Origin: Palsa-189 sp963803735
GTDB lineage: Bacteria; Acidobacteriota; Terriglobia; Acidiferrales; UBA7541
DNA length: 64,000 bases
Direction: 5' to 3'
Assembly (NCBI GenBank): GCA_963803735.1
Contig: CAWDNV010000010.1
Location: 310,001 to 374,000, forward strand
Shown here: positions 24,422 through 33,334 of the stretch, piece by piece
Position numbering within the stretch: the first letter of the stretch is position 1
How the letters are laid out: each line of letters opens with the position of its first letter
Translations under genes and position numbers: made by a program
Notes under the pieces: model-generated
The model's input: only the letters and a program-made list of their open reading frames with translations
Told to the model about the DNA's origin: nothing
Databases searched by the model: none

Positions 24422-25459
24422 CTAGTCCGCAGCCACAGTGGTGAAAGTAGGTTTCGGGACGCTGTTGATTGTCTTCAGAAGGCGCGAAACGATCTGATAC
24501 GGATCGCCCTCCGCATTCGGCCGCCGGTCTTCCAGATAGCCCTTGTATCCATTCTTGATGAAGTTGACAGGCAACCGGACTGAAGCGCCGCGATCGGAAA
24601 GACCATAACTGAACTTGTCAATCGCCTGCGTTTCGTGCAGACCCGTCAAGCGCAAATGGTTGTCGGGACCGTACACGGCAATGTGATCGGGAATTGTTTT
24701 CTCAAAGGCCTTCATAAGAGCTTCGAAGTATTCCTTGCCGCCGACTTCGCGCATGTATTTCGTCGAGAAGTTGGTGTGCATGCCCGATCCATTCCAGTCG
24801 CCCTTAATGGGTTTGCAATACAACACAAAATCTACTTCGTATTTCTCGCAGAGGCGCATCATCAAGTAGCGGGCGGTCCAGGTGTCGTCAGCAGCTTTGG
24901 CCGAGCCTTTGCCGAAGATCTGGAACTCCCACTGACCCTTGGCGACTTCCGCGTTGATCCCTTCGTGATTGATACCCGCAGCCAGGCACAAATCGAGGTG
25001 CTCGTCGACGATTTGACGGGCTACGTTGCCCATATATTTATAGCCAACACCGCAGTAGTACGGGCCTTGCGGACCCGGGTAGCCCTCGGCAGGAAAGCCT
25101 AAAGGCCTTCCGTCCTTGTAGAGGAAATACTCTTGCTCGAAACCAAGCCAGAAGTCGGGGTCGTTCTCGATCGTGGCGCGCTTGTTGGAAGGATGCGCGC
25201 TGCCGTCAGGGAGCATGACTTCGCTGAGAACGATATAAGCGTCCTTGCGGCTTGCATCTGGGTACAGCGCCACGGGCTTGAGCAGGCAATCCGAGCTTTT
25301 GCCCTCGGCTTGCATGGTGGAACTGCCGTCAAATCCCCACGTGGGCAGGTCACCAAGAGTGGGGGGATGATCAAATGGTTTGATTGTAGTTTTGCCGCGC
25401 AGTTCAGGAATGGGAGTCTTTCCATCGAGCCAGATGTATTCCAATTTGTACTTTTTCAT
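24422..25459 (-). CDS. glnII: Glutamine synthetase, type II (eukaryote-like)
   Basis: A 345-residue enzyme of the shorter GSII class. Class signatures: YIWLDG near the N-terminus, LPTWGFDGSST (about 38-48), the GFEQEYF metal-ligand motif (about 105-111), the diagnostic GPQGPYYCGVG (about 128-138), HEGINAEVAKGQWEFQ (about 165-180) and NGSGMHTNFSTK near 222. GSII enzymes are unadenylylated and usually nitrogen-regulated. They occur in eukaryotes, rhizobia, actinomycetes and some Acidobacteria. It is encoded upstream of glnA but transcriptionally separated by a terminator. No ribosome site close to the ATG is seen. Confidence 0.95.
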   Translation of the reverse strand: MKKYKLEYIWLDGKTPIPELRGKTTIKPFDHPPTLGDLPTWGFDGSSTMQAEGKSSDCLLKPVALYPDASRKDAYIVLSEVMLPDGSAHPSNKRATIENDPDFWLGFEQEYFLYKDGRPLGFPAEGYPGPQGPYYCGVGYKYMGNVARQIVDEHLDLCLAAGINHEGINAEVAKGQWEFQIFGKGSAKAADDTWTARYLMMRLCEKYEVDFVLYCKPIKGDWNGSGMHTNFSTKYMREVGGKEYFEALMKAFEKTIPDHIAVYGPDNHLRLTGLHETQAIDKFSYGLSDRGASVRLPVNFIKNGYKGYLEDRRPNAEGDPYQIVSRLLKTINSVPKPTFTTVAAD

Positions 25460-25900
25460 AGGGTTTGGGTAAGGCCCTCCTCTGGATTAAATTTGCCGGA
25501 CCACAAATCTAATCGCGATTTCGAAGAAATACCAACGCAAGGTTTCGATAGGACTGATGGAAATTTCGCGCAGTAATCACAATCCCCGATAAGCAGACCT
25601 TTCTTAGTGCTGGGACAGCTTTTATAGTCCATTTTACAATAGCAGCCAATAGTACCTGCGTTTAAGGCTCAAAACTGGGAGAAGAAATGATTGTCGAGAT
25701 CTAAAAATCAGTGAAAGCGCCAAGGCCCGGAAAGAGTTCCGGTGCCCCCCGCTGGCAAGCGTCGCGTGTCATTCTGAGCGAAGTGGCCGCACGCTTTTCT
25801 TCGGACCATTTCCGGTCCGTGCGGTCACGAAGTCGAAGCGCGTATTTTGCCGCCGATGCTTTTCGGCGAATCCCTCTTAGCCTTCGATCCCAGCCGTGCG
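25460..25900. other. Intergenic region containing a family A repeat
   Basis: No gene found. It includes the repeat at 25768-25878; the remainder should carry the type II glutamine synthetase promoter. Confidence 0.4.
25768..25878. repeat. Dispersed intergenic repeat, family A (TCATTCTGAGC type)
   Basis: It begins GTCATTCTGAGCGAAGTGGC, with a long hairpin (CGGACC/GGTCCG inside GTGGCCGCAC/GTGCGGTCAC), then GAAGTCGAAG and a tail CGCCGATGCTTTTCGGCG before GAATCCCTCTT. Similar units lie at about 27249, 32458, 33115, 35024, 35218, 36583, 38031, 40499 and 41841-42030, all between genes. Confidence 0.75.
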
Positions 25901-27214
25901 TCAATCGTAGTATTCCGAGCCGAGGTGGGTGATCAGCTCTTCGCCCATCATCCAGCGCAACGTGTTCTTCAGTTTCATCAGCTGAATAAACAAATCGTGC
26001 TCGGGATAAAGCTGCGGCGCGCACATCGGCGATTTGAAATAGAAACTAAGCCATTCCTGAATGCCGTGCATTCCGGCGCGCTTCGCCAAATCGAGGAAGA
26101 GCACCAGATCGAGAACGATAGGCGCGGCGAGAATGGAATCGCGGCAAAGAAAATCGACCTTAATCTGCATGGGGTAGTTGAGCCAGCCGAAAATATCGAT
26201 GTTGTCCCAGCCTTCTTTATTGTCGCCGCGCGGCGGGTAATAGTTGATGCGGACCTTATGGCAGATATTCCCGTAAAGCTTGGGATAGAGCTTGGGCTGC
26301 AGAATATATTCGAGCACGCCCAGTTTGGACTCTTCCTTTGTTTTGAAGGACTCGGGATCGTCGAGAACTTCTCCATCGCGATTGCCGAGAATATTGGTGG
26401 AAAACCAGCCATTCAGGCCGATCATGCGCGCCTTGAAGCCGGGCGCGAGAATCGTCTTGAGCAACGTCTGGCCGGTTTTAAAATCCTTGCCGCAAATCGG
26501 GACGTTGTGTTCGCGCGCCAGTTGCTGCATTGCCGGAATGTCCACGGTGAGATTCGGTGCGCCATTGGCAAAAGGCACGCCGGAGGTAATCGCCGCCCAG
26601 GCATAAAGCATCGAAGGCGCAATCGCGGGATGATTTTTCTTCATCGCCGCCTCGAACTTGGCGGCCGTCGAATGAACTTCGTGCGGCGTCAGGAAAATTT
26701 CCGTCGAGCCGCACCAGATCACCACCAGGCGTGAAGACTTCGACTGCTTTTTGTACCGCGCGATGTCGTCTTTGATCTCCATCGCCAGATCGTATTTGTT
26801 TTTTGCCTTTTTTACGTGTGGTCCGTCCAGCCGCTTGACGTAATCGCGGTCGAAAGCCGCTTTCATGGGCCGAATGGTGCCAAGAAACTTTTTGGCCTGC
26901 AGAAGATCCTCAGGCGAAAGCACGGCGGCGTTGGCTGCTGCCTCATAAGCGGAATCGGGAAAAAGATCCCAACCGCCGAAGGTGAGGTCCTTGAGCCCCG
27001 CTAACGGGACAAACTCCTGGATAAGCGGCGAACGGTGCTCGGTGCGTTTGCCCAGGCGGATCGTACCGAGCTGCGTCACCGAGCCGACAGGCTGCGCGCC
27101 TTTCGACCGAATCAGGTCCACCCCGGCCATGAACGTGGTAGACACCGCGCCCATGCCGCAAGTGAGCACGCCGAGTTTTCCTTCTGGCGGTGCAATGGTC
27201 GTGGGCCGGCGCAT
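25901..27214 (-). CDS. ino1: Inositol-3-phosphate synthase
   Basis: A 437-residue NAD-dependent enzyme converting glucose-6-phosphate to 1L-myo-inositol 3-phosphate. The N-terminal Rossmann segment LGVLTCGMGAVSTTFMAG (about 14-31) binds NAD. Other readable parts are VVIWCGSTEIF, GVPFANGAPNLTVD, GKDFKTGQTLLKT, the catalytic-domain ARMIGLNGWFSTNILGNRDG and DFLCRDSILAAPIVLDL near the C-terminus, all matching the myo-inositol-1-phosphate synthase family. Inositol feeds inositol phospholipids or osmolytes, which some Acidobacteria are thought to make; no downstream inositol phosphatase is adjacent. A G-rich site (GGGGG) is 11 bases before the ATG. Confidence 0.95.
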   Translation of the reverse strand: MRRPTTIAPPEGKLGVLTCGMGAVSTTFMAGVDLIRSKGAQPVGSVTQLGTIRLGKRTEHRSPLIQEFVPLAGLKDLTFGGWDLFPDSAYEAAANAAVLSPEDLLQAKKFLGTIRPMKAAFDRDYVKRLDGPHVKKAKNKYDLAMEIKDDIARYKKQSKSSRLVVIWCGSTEIFLTPHEVHSTAAKFEAAMKKNHPAIAPSMLYAWAAITSGVPFANGAPNLTVDIPAMQQLAREHNVPICGKDFKTGQTLLKTILAPGFKARMIGLNGWFSTNILGNRDGEVLDDPESFKTKEESKLGVLEYILQPKLYPKLYGNICHKVRINYYPPRGDNKEGWDNIDIFGWLNYPMQIKVDFLCRDSILAAPIVLDLVLFLDLAKRAGMHGIQEWLSFYFKSPMCAPQLYPEHDLFIQLMKLKNTLRWMMGEELITHLGSEYYD

Positions 27215-27635
27215 GTATTCGTTTTCCCCCTTGGCTTGATTGACTGACTGTCATCCCGAGGGCCGCCGCAGCCAAAAGTTTCCTTTGGCGTTGACGAACT
27301 CGGCCCGAGGGATCTGCTTTTTATCTAATCGATCCTGCACGTCCCTAGCGTGCAAGCAAAGTTCAATATCATGCGAAAAGCGGAGACGAATTGCAATGAT
27401 GCCCGCCGATTTTTATTTTCGGCCCTCACACAGGACTGATTTGCTTCACTCCTGGCCGCCATCGGTGTATATAGCGATCATCACGGGAGCCAAAACCGAA
27501 ATCTCACAATAAGGTCGAATCGTCGACGAATAGACGAGGACGAATGGAAGATGCGACACCTAACGCGCGGCATTTGGGAGGCGACTGCGCCCAAATCCCC
27601 TGGCCAAATAACAACGCAAGTAGAGTCAACTAACT
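27215..27635. other. Divergent intergenic region with a family A-related repeat
   Basis: No gene seen. A repeat-like unit (about 27249-27320) starts TGTCATCCCGAGGGCCGCCG and ends GGCCCGAGGGATCTG. The rest should hold promoters for ino1 (minus) and the DUF805 gene (plus). Confidence 0.45.
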
Positions 27636-28061
27636 ATGAAATGGTATTTCGAGACGTTGAGAAAGTATGCGGTTTTTGCCGGGCGAGCCCGTCGAAGAGA
27701 ATACTGGATGTTCGAACTATGGCACGCGCTCATTCTCGTGGCATTGATCGTCATAGACGTTAAGGTAAGCGCATCCGGACACGATCAGCGTGCAGTGTTA
27801 ACGGGTCTGTACATTCTTGTAACGGCGTTACCTGCTTTCGCTGGGTCAGTTCGCAGACTCCTCGATACCAACCACAGCGGATGTGCGATTCTCATTGGCC
27901 TAATTCCATTGGTCGGGCAGTTCGTACTCTTGCGCTTCCTGATTAAGGACGGCGACCCCGGCGTCAACCGATTCGGCCCTAACCCAAAGACAGAACCTGT
28001 TGCCGCCCCAGCCCCTGAGATGGGTCATCTCGCGCCGCCCCTGCCCCCAGATAGACGCTGA
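27636..28061 (+). CDS. DUF805 family inner-membrane protein
   Basis: A 141-residue protein. The DUF805 signature is at the N-terminus (KWYFETLRKYAVFAGRARRREYW), followed by transmembrane helices at about 27-42 (ELWHALILVALIVID), 55-70 (LTGLYILVTALPAFAG) and 85-102 (GCAILIGLIPLVGQFVLL). The conserved RRLLDTNHSGC loop and KDGDPGVNRFGPNP segment are both typical. A Pro-rich tail ends the protein. Function unknown; members are often near stress or phage genes. No strong ribosome site. Confidence 0.9.
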   Translation: MKWYFETLRKYAVFAGRARRREYWMFELWHALILVALIVIDVKVSASGHDQRAVLTGLYILVTALPAFAGSVRRLLDTNHSGCAILIGLIPLVGQFVLLRFLIKDGDPGVNRFGPNPKTEPVAAPAPEMGHLAPPLPPDRR

Positions 28062-28130
28062 CCGCACTTGAGCTTTTCCGGAAGGCTTTCACGAAGCCTT
28101 CTACGCCTAAAAGCTCATTTGGCTGGGAGC

Positions 28131-29249
28131 CTAGAGGTGAAGCGGGCCTTCGCCATCCCCGCGCGTCATATGCACTTGAGCCGCTACGGACTCAAAAGGG
28201 GATAGCAAATGACTCAAATCTCGCGAGACGCCAAAGCTGAAATTGGAAGGGCCGGCGAAAAAACCTGCCGTACGGAAGGCAGAACACCAATGACTTTGGG
28301 ACTGGTTCGAGACCGTCAGATCGACTCCTCTCTCCTCCAGAATTCGTGTGGCCTGGCGAACCAGAGCAAAAGAGTTCTCCGGCGGCGCCAGGCAATCCAA
28401 GATTGTCCCAACGCGCATGTTTCCGAAATATTTGTTGTTCCGCATTTGCGTATCCAACATGACCGCCCAACCGATTGTGTGATTGCCTCGAGAAATCCTG
28501 TAGCTCAAGAATCTCTCGCTGCCGGCCGGATACAGCAGGTTCAGGGATTCGCTATCTCGAACAGCGAGCATCGCGTAGCGATCTTTGCAATCCTTCCATA
28601 CGTCGTCGGCCCATCCTGTGAACCCACGCACGCGTTGTGCCTCCTCTTTGGTGCGACGATGTGTTGTCCGCACACCTTGTATGGCCCTTATGGCCAATGC
28701 GCCAATTCCCGACCACGCCGCCGCATCCATCAGCCATCTGCGCCATGCGCTCTCGCGGATGGCGTGAACTTCGCGCAGAAATCGCGTAGGGTGGTTGACT
28801 TTGAAAAAGAAGGGCAACGTCCTCGTTCTCCAACCGGCAGCATTCAGGATTCGAGGAATAAGAGTTTTTGCGCCGCCCCCCATTCCTAATGAATAAAGAA
28901 ATGGCTGACTCCTCTGCACGTGCCACAGCATAAGCGTGAAAACCCAGGAATATGCGTTGTCGATCACCGCTTCCGACATGGGCCAATGAAAGCAGTCGAT
29001 GGGAAAGATCTTCCCGCGAACCGAAAAATCCTGGTGTTTTACTCTGTACCCGCCTCGGACGACTCCGTCTTCCAAAACGACGAAATTTTCCTGATAGAGC
29101 CGCCTCTGCTCGATTTTTGGCAGCCAGTCGGAGACAGAAGATTCGGGAAATCGCAAATCGAAAGGCACTCCGGCCGCCGTCAGGCGGGAATTAAATTCTT
29201 TGACAGCGGGAATGTATTCATCCGTAAGAGACTTAATAGCGACCGCCAT
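28131..29249 (-). CDS. Putative GNAT/FemAB-like acyltransferase
   Basis: A 372-residue protein without a signal peptide. The first half (about 1-150) reads like a GNAT-type fold: FVVLEDGVVRGGYRVKHQDF strands, then FLYSLGMGGGAKTLIPRILNAAGW, resembling the acyl-CoA pyrophosphate-binding loop and helix. The second half (about 225-355) repeats a strand-helix pattern (SYRISRGNHTIGWAVML, RILEERGVDLTVSNQSQ). Such tandem-GNAT proteins appear in acidobacterial polysaccharide or lipid modification loci. No glycan genes are adjacent, so a role in polymer acylation is only a guess. Confidence 0.65.
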   Translation of the reverse strand: MAVAIKSLTDEYIPAVKEFNSRLTAAGVPFDLRFPESSVSDWLPKIEQRRLYQENFVVLEDGVVRGGYRVKHQDFSVRGKIFPIDCFHWPMSEAVIDNAYSWVFTLMLWHVQRSQPFLYSLGMGGGAKTLIPRILNAAGWRTRTLPFFFKVNHPTRFLREVHAIRESAWRRWLMDAAAWSGIGALAIRAIQGVRTTHRRTKEEAQRVRGFTGWADDVWKDCKDRYAMLAVRDSESLNLLYPAGSERFLSYRISRGNHTIGWAVMLDTQMRNNKYFGNMRVGTILDCLAPPENSFALVRQATRILEERGVDLTVSNQSQSHWCSAFRTAGFFAGPSNFSFGVSRDLSHLLSPFESVAAQVHMTRGDGEGPLHL

Positions 29250-29518
29250 AATTTAGTTCGAATTCGGGGCCCACGATTCTTCCGCAGCGAGTGCCCCTAT
29301 TGCCCCTTGGCCAAGCCGCATACGTGCCAACTGTAATTTGGGGCATCCCCATTGAGCTGTACAGGCTGCTGTAAGCCCTTTATTCCCTCTACTCGGATTC
29401 CAGCACGCGCCGCAAACTAGTGAAATCCCTACTATCGGGTAGCGTGGATTAGGGCTACCTTACGAAATAATCCCGAGGCCAAGCGCTGTCATGGCGGTGA
29501 GACCGGTTGCGGTGGTCT

Positions 29519-31306
29519 TCAGGAGTGGGGAGTGGCAGCAGCTTTTTTCGAGGCGGCGCTCGGCTTGGGGCGCAGCGCAGCGAGCATCTGCTTTAGCGGC
29601 AGCGCGTTCAGCACATCTTTCTTTTCGATCCAGCCGCGTCGCGCCATCTGCACGCCGTAGCGCATCAGCTCGAGATTCTTGATCGAGTGCGCGTCCGTGG
29701 AAATCACTACGCGCACGCCGCGATCTTTAGCCATGCGCAGGTAAGCATCTTTTAGGTCGAGCCGGTCGGGCGCGGCGTTGCATTCCACCACCACTCCGCG
29801 GCGGCGTGCCGCATCGAGAATGCGTTCCATGTCGTAGGCCATCGCATCGCGCCGCAGCAGGATGCGCCCCGTGGGATGCCCGATGATCTGCACATAAGGA
29901 TTCTCGATGGCGGCAAGCATGCGCTCCGTAATCTCGGCGCGTTCCATATTCATGAACGAATGAATCGAAGCGACGACGATGTCGAGCTCGGCGAGAACTT
30001 CGTCGGCCAAATCGAGGCGGCCGTCTTTCAGAATATCGACCTCGATGCCGGCGAGAATGCGAATTCCATCAACCTTGGCCGCGCGGATCTTGCGGGCGTG
30101 CTCGCGCGTGCGCGCTTCATCCATCCCGTTGGCCACGGTCACAGCTTTGCTGTGATCGGTGATGGCCACGTACTCGTATCCCATCTTGCGCGCCGCTTGC
30201 GCCATTTGCTCGATGCTGTGGCGGCCGTCGCTTTCCGTGGTGTGCATTTGCAGATCGCCGCGCAGGTCGGATTGCTCGATCAGTTTCGGCAGGCGATGCT
30301 GCTCGGCCGCCTCGATCTCGCCGCAGTTTTCGCGCAGCTCCGGCGGAATGAAGTCGAGCTTCAGCTTTGCATAGACCTCTTCCTCTGTTGTGCCCGCGAC
30401 GCGGCGCTCCTCTTTCAGCGTCGCCAGCGCATATTCGTTCAGCGTGTAGCCCATCTTGATGGCGCGCCCGCGCAGCGAAACGTTGTGTTCCTTGGAGCCG
30501 GTGAAGTAGATCAGCGCGGCGCCATAATTTTTAGGACGCAGCAGTCGCACATCGACCTGCAGTCCTTTCGCCACGCGAAAGCTCACCTTGTTTTCGCCGC
30601 GCGCCAGCACCTGCTCGAGTTCGCCGTAGCCGAGAATATGGTCCTTGATAGCTTCAAGTTCCTCCGGCTTCGTTTCCGGCGCATAAGTCAGCAGAAAATC
30701 GAGATCGCCTATGGTCTCCTTCCATCGCCGCAGTGAACCCGCCGGCGTAATCGAGCCGATTGGCTTGCCTGGCTTGCCGTAACGCTGGATATACGTGATG
30801 AGCTTCTCGGCTTCGTGCTCCGCGGTAGGAATCACGAAGCGGCCCGAAATCTTTTTGAAGACTTCGATGGCCTTGAGGATGTTCTGTTCAGTCTTTTCGC
30901 CGAAGCCGGCCAGGTCGCGCAGCTTGCCTTCGCGGGCCAGTTGTTCGAGTTGATCCACCGTGCAGCATTCGAACTCGCGCCACAGTATCAGGGCCTTTTT
31001 CGGGCCCAGCGATTGCACCGAGAGCATTTCAAGCATGGTCAGCGGATATTTCTTGAGCAGCTTTTTCCGCAGGGCATAGTCGCCGGTGGAGAGAATTTCG
31101 CGGATGTGCTCGGCCATGCGTTCGCCGATGCCGGGGAGTTCTTCGAGTTTTTCCGGATCGCTGGCGATGACCTCGATCGATTCGGCGAGGCTGGCGATCA
31201 GTTCGGCGGCTTTCTCATAACTGCGGTAGCGGCCGATAATGGCGCCGTCGATCTCCAGCAGTTGCGCGGTCTCGCGCAGGACGCGCGCGACCTCCCGATT
31301 TTCCAT
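29519..31306 (-). CDS. polX: DNA polymerase/3'-5' exonuclease PolX
   Basis: A 595-residue family X polymerase used in gap filling and base-excision or end repair. An N-terminal 8-kDa-like HhH region includes EELPGIGERMAEHI (about 54-67), then a palm domain with GSLRRWKETIGDLDFLL (about 190-206), where the Asp pair binds metal. The fingers carry YFTGSKEHN. A C-terminal PHP domain (about 340-575) starts DLQMHTTESDGRHS and has ITDHSKA, GIEVDIL and STDAHS metal motifs, giving 3'-5' exonuclease activity. GGAGGCTTCC precedes the ATG. It lies 14 bases downstream of the deoxyhypusine-synthase-like gene, suggesting co-transcription. Confidence 0.96.
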   Translation of the reverse strand: MENREVARVLRETAQLLEIDGAIIGRYRSYEKAAELIASLAESIEVIASDPEKLEELPGIGERMAEHIREILSTGDYALRKKLLKKYPLTMLEMLSVQSLGPKKALILWREFECCTVDQLEQLAREGKLRDLAGFGEKTEQNILKAIEVFKKISGRFVIPTAEHEAEKLITYIQRYGKPGKPIGSITPAGSLRRWKETIGDLDFLLTYAPETKPEELEAIKDHILGYGELEQVLARGENKVSFRVAKGLQVDVRLLRPKNYGAALIYFTGSKEHNVSLRGRAIKMGYTLNEYALATLKEERRVAGTTEEEVYAKLKLDFIPPELRENCGEIEAAEQHRLPKLIEQSDLRGDLQMHTTESDGRHSIEQMAQAARKMGYEYVAITDHSKAVTVANGMDEARTREHARKIRAAKVDGIRILAGIEVDILKDGRLDLADEVLAELDIVVASIHSFMNMERAEITERMLAAIENPYVQIIGHPTGRILLRRDAMAYDMERILDAARRRGVVVECNAAPDRLDLKDAYLRMAKDRGVRVVISTDAHSIKNLELMRYGVQMARRGWIEKKDVLNALPLKQMLAALRPKPSAASKKAAATPHS

Positions 31307-31320
31307 GGAAGCCTCCGCCT

Positions 31321-32304
31321 CTAGTCGCCGAGGACGTAGGCAAAGACAAGCGGCGCCACAATCGACGCGTCGGATTCAATGACGAATCGCGGCGTATTGC
31401 GGTCCAGCTTGCCCCAGGTGATTTTTTCGTTGGGCACGGCGCCGCTATAGGAGCCGTAGGAAGTGGTGCTGTCTGAGATCTGGCAGAAATATCCCCACAG
31501 CCGGCATTTCTCGCGCAAGTCCTGCATGAGCAGGGGGACGACGCAGATGGGGAAATCCCCGGCGATGCCTCCGCCGATCTGGAAAAAGCCGATCGACTCA
31601 TCTTTGCTGGTCTTCCGGTACCAATCGATGAGCGCGGCCATCTGCTCCAGGCCCGATTTCACGACCTGAATATTGCCCACGTCTCCGCGGACCACGTTGG
31701 CCACAAAAATATTGCCCAGGGTGGAATCTTCCCAGCCCGGAGTGAAAATCGGCAGATTTTTCTGGCAAGCCGCGTATACCCACGAATCTTTCGGATCGAT
31801 TTCGAAAAATTCGCGGATATTGCAGTTGCGGATAAGCTGGTACATGTATTCGTAGGGGAAGTAGCGCTTGCCTTCGTGTTCGGCCTGCTGCCAGTACTTC
31901 AGCACCTGGCGCTCGATGCGCCGCATGGCCTCTTCCTCGGGAATGCACGTATCGGTCACACGATTCAGGCCGCGCTCGCGCAACGCGAGCTCTTCGTCTT
32001 CACTCAGATTGCGGTAGTTGGGAACGCGCCGGTAATGATTGTGCGCAACAAGATTAAAAATATCTTCTTCCAGATTCGCGCCAGTGGTGCAAATGGCGTG
32101 GACTTTTTCTTGCCGGATCATTTCGGCAAGCGACAATCCTAGTTCCGCGGTGCTCATCGCGCCGGCCATGGCCAGCAGCATTTTTCCTCCCTGCTCCAGG
32201 TGGCGGCGATAGGCTTCGGCGGCATCGACGATTACGGCGGCATTGAAGTGGCGGAAGTGATGTTTGATGAACTCAGTCACGCTCATCTTCGCTTGCACAT
32301 CCAT
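31321..32304 (-). CDS. Deoxyhypusine synthase family protein
   Basis: A 327-residue NAD-dependent enzyme of the deoxyhypusine synthase fold. Features: AMAGAMSTAELGLSLAEMIR (about 45-64), the CTTGANLEEDIFNLVAHNHY segment (about 72-91), FQIGGGIAGDFP (NAD site, near 242-253) and the active-site Lys299 in ITWGKLDRN with the closing SDASIVAPLVFAYV. Bacteria lack eIF5A, so bacterial members are believed to transfer the aminobutyl group of spermidine to another amine, for example making homospermidine. The true acceptor here is unknown. It is in an apparent operon with polX. Confidence 0.92.
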   Translation of the reverse strand: MDVQAKMSVTEFIKHHFRHFNAAVIVDAAEAYRRHLEQGGKMLLAMAGAMSTAELGLSLAEMIRQEKVHAICTTGANLEEDIFNLVAHNHYRRVPNYRNLSEDEELALRERGLNRVTDTCIPEEEAMRRIERQVLKYWQQAEHEGKRYFPYEYMYQLIRNCNIREFFEIDPKDSWVYAACQKNLPIFTPGWEDSTLGNIFVANVVRGDVGNIQVVKSGLEQMAALIDWYRKTSKDESIGFFQIGGGIAGDFPICVVPLLMQDLREKCRLWGYFCQISDSTTSYGSYSGAVPNEKITWGKLDRNTPRFVIESDASIVAPLVFAYVLGD

Positions 32305-32457
32305 CTTCGCGATTTGTGTTTTCAGTCAGTCACCTCCCGTGGTGATTTTCTTGAATCGTAGACTACCCTTGCGCTTGTTGCAAGCAACTATCGCGCCACT
32401 TAGCGTGCTCAACGGACGCCATCAAGCCGCACGAAGTCTTTGTGTCGCGAATTATTT

Positions 32458-32526
32458 CTGCGTGCCGCTTTCAGCGAACGCAGCTCGCATTCTCCTGCGG
32501 ACGCCTTTCGGCGAATCATTCTTATC
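32458..32526. repeat. Partial family A repeat
   Basis: A shortened unit ending TGCGGACGCCTTTCGGCGAATCATTCTT resembles the 3' tail (GCCGATGCTTTTCGGCGAATC) of the copies at 25768 and 35024. It reaches into the last codons of the NUDIX gene (stop at 32522). Confidence 0.45.
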
Positions 32527-33064
32527 GGGATTTCAGAAAGCGTGAATAAAAGAGAATCGCCGCTACCGATTTTGCGTCGTGCAGCGATCCGCGGCGGATC
32601 ATTTTTTCGAGAGCGGTCAGTGAAAATTGTCGCGCAGTGATGCGTTCGTCTGCTTCTGGTTGCGCAACGCCGAGTTTTAGCCCGGTGGCCGCGAAAATCC
32701 ACATGCGCTCGGTGACGAATCCCGGAGAAGGGAAGATCTCTAAAATTTGTTTTACGTTGCGCGCGGTATATCCCGTTTCCTCGATAAGTTCGCGCCGGGC
32801 GCCCGCAGCTTTCGATTCGCCCGGTTCGAGCCGGCCCGCTACGAGTTCCCACAGCATCGCGCCGATCGCGTGCCGGTATTGCCGCACCAGCAGAATCGAG
32901 CCATCCGGAAAAACAGGAAGCAGCACGACGGAGCCGCGATGCACCACGATGTCCCGCGTGACCTCGATGCCGCCCGGCTCCACGAGGCGATCCTGCCGCA
33001 CGCTGAACACTTTGCCTTCATAAAGGATCTTGGTATCGAGGATTCTTGCTCGCGAGTTCGGCAT
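32522..33064 (-). CDS. NUDIX hydrolase (ADP-ribose pyrophosphatase-like)
   Basis: A 180-residue hydrolase. The complete Nudix box GRLEPGESKAAGARRELIEETGY (GX5EX7REUXEEXGU) is at about 76-98, preceded by the WELVAGRLEPGE strand typical of the ADP-ribose pyrophosphatase subgroup. N-terminal VRQDRLVEPGGIEVTRDIVVH is likewise typical. It cleaves nucleoside diphosphate derivatives such as ADP-ribose. GGAG is five bases before the ATG. The 3' end merges with a repeat unit. Confidence 0.94.
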   Translation of the reverse strand: MPNSRARILDTKILYEGKVFSVRQDRLVEPGGIEVTRDIVVHRGSVVLLPVFPDGSILLVRQYRHAIGAMLWELVAGRLEPGESKAAGARRELIEETGYTARNVKQILEIFPSPGFVTERMWIFAATGLKLGVAQPEADERITARQFSLTALEKMIRRGSLHDAKSVAAILFYSRFLKSR

Positions 33065-33114
33065 GTCGGCTCCGGATTGGCAGCAGCGCCGCAGAAGCGC
33101 ACCGCAGCCTCGTT

Positions 33115-33300
33115 GTCATTCCGAGGTCACCGTCGGCGCGATCTGCGCCGACTTCCTCTTCGGTGACCGAGGAATCTCTCTTCCTTCCGGGACGTCGTAG
33201 CGAAACGTGAGGAAGTCGCTCACACCCGGCGGGGTTGCAGGAAGAGAGGTCCCTCGCTCAGGATCGCCTCGATAGGAGAGATCCCTCGCTCGCGTTGCTC
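33115..33300. repeat. Family A repeat cluster
   Basis: A unit beginning TTGTCATTCCGAGGTCACCG with a GGCGCGATCTGCGCC hairpin and ending GACCGAGGAATCTCTCTT (33115-33181) is followed by degenerate copies, GGAAGAGAGGTCCCTCGCTCAGGAT and GGAGAGATCCCTCGCTCGCG. All sit between the NUDIX and PilZ genes. Confidence 0.65.
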
Positions 33301-33334
33301 GCTCAGGACGGCAATCCTGGTCGGATTGCCGATT

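Noticed and set aside
29876..30736. Long open frame antisense to polX, about 286 codons
   Set aside because: It lies wholly within the conserved polX gene, has no ribosome site or domain, and is the expected complementary-strand openness of GC-rich coding DNA.
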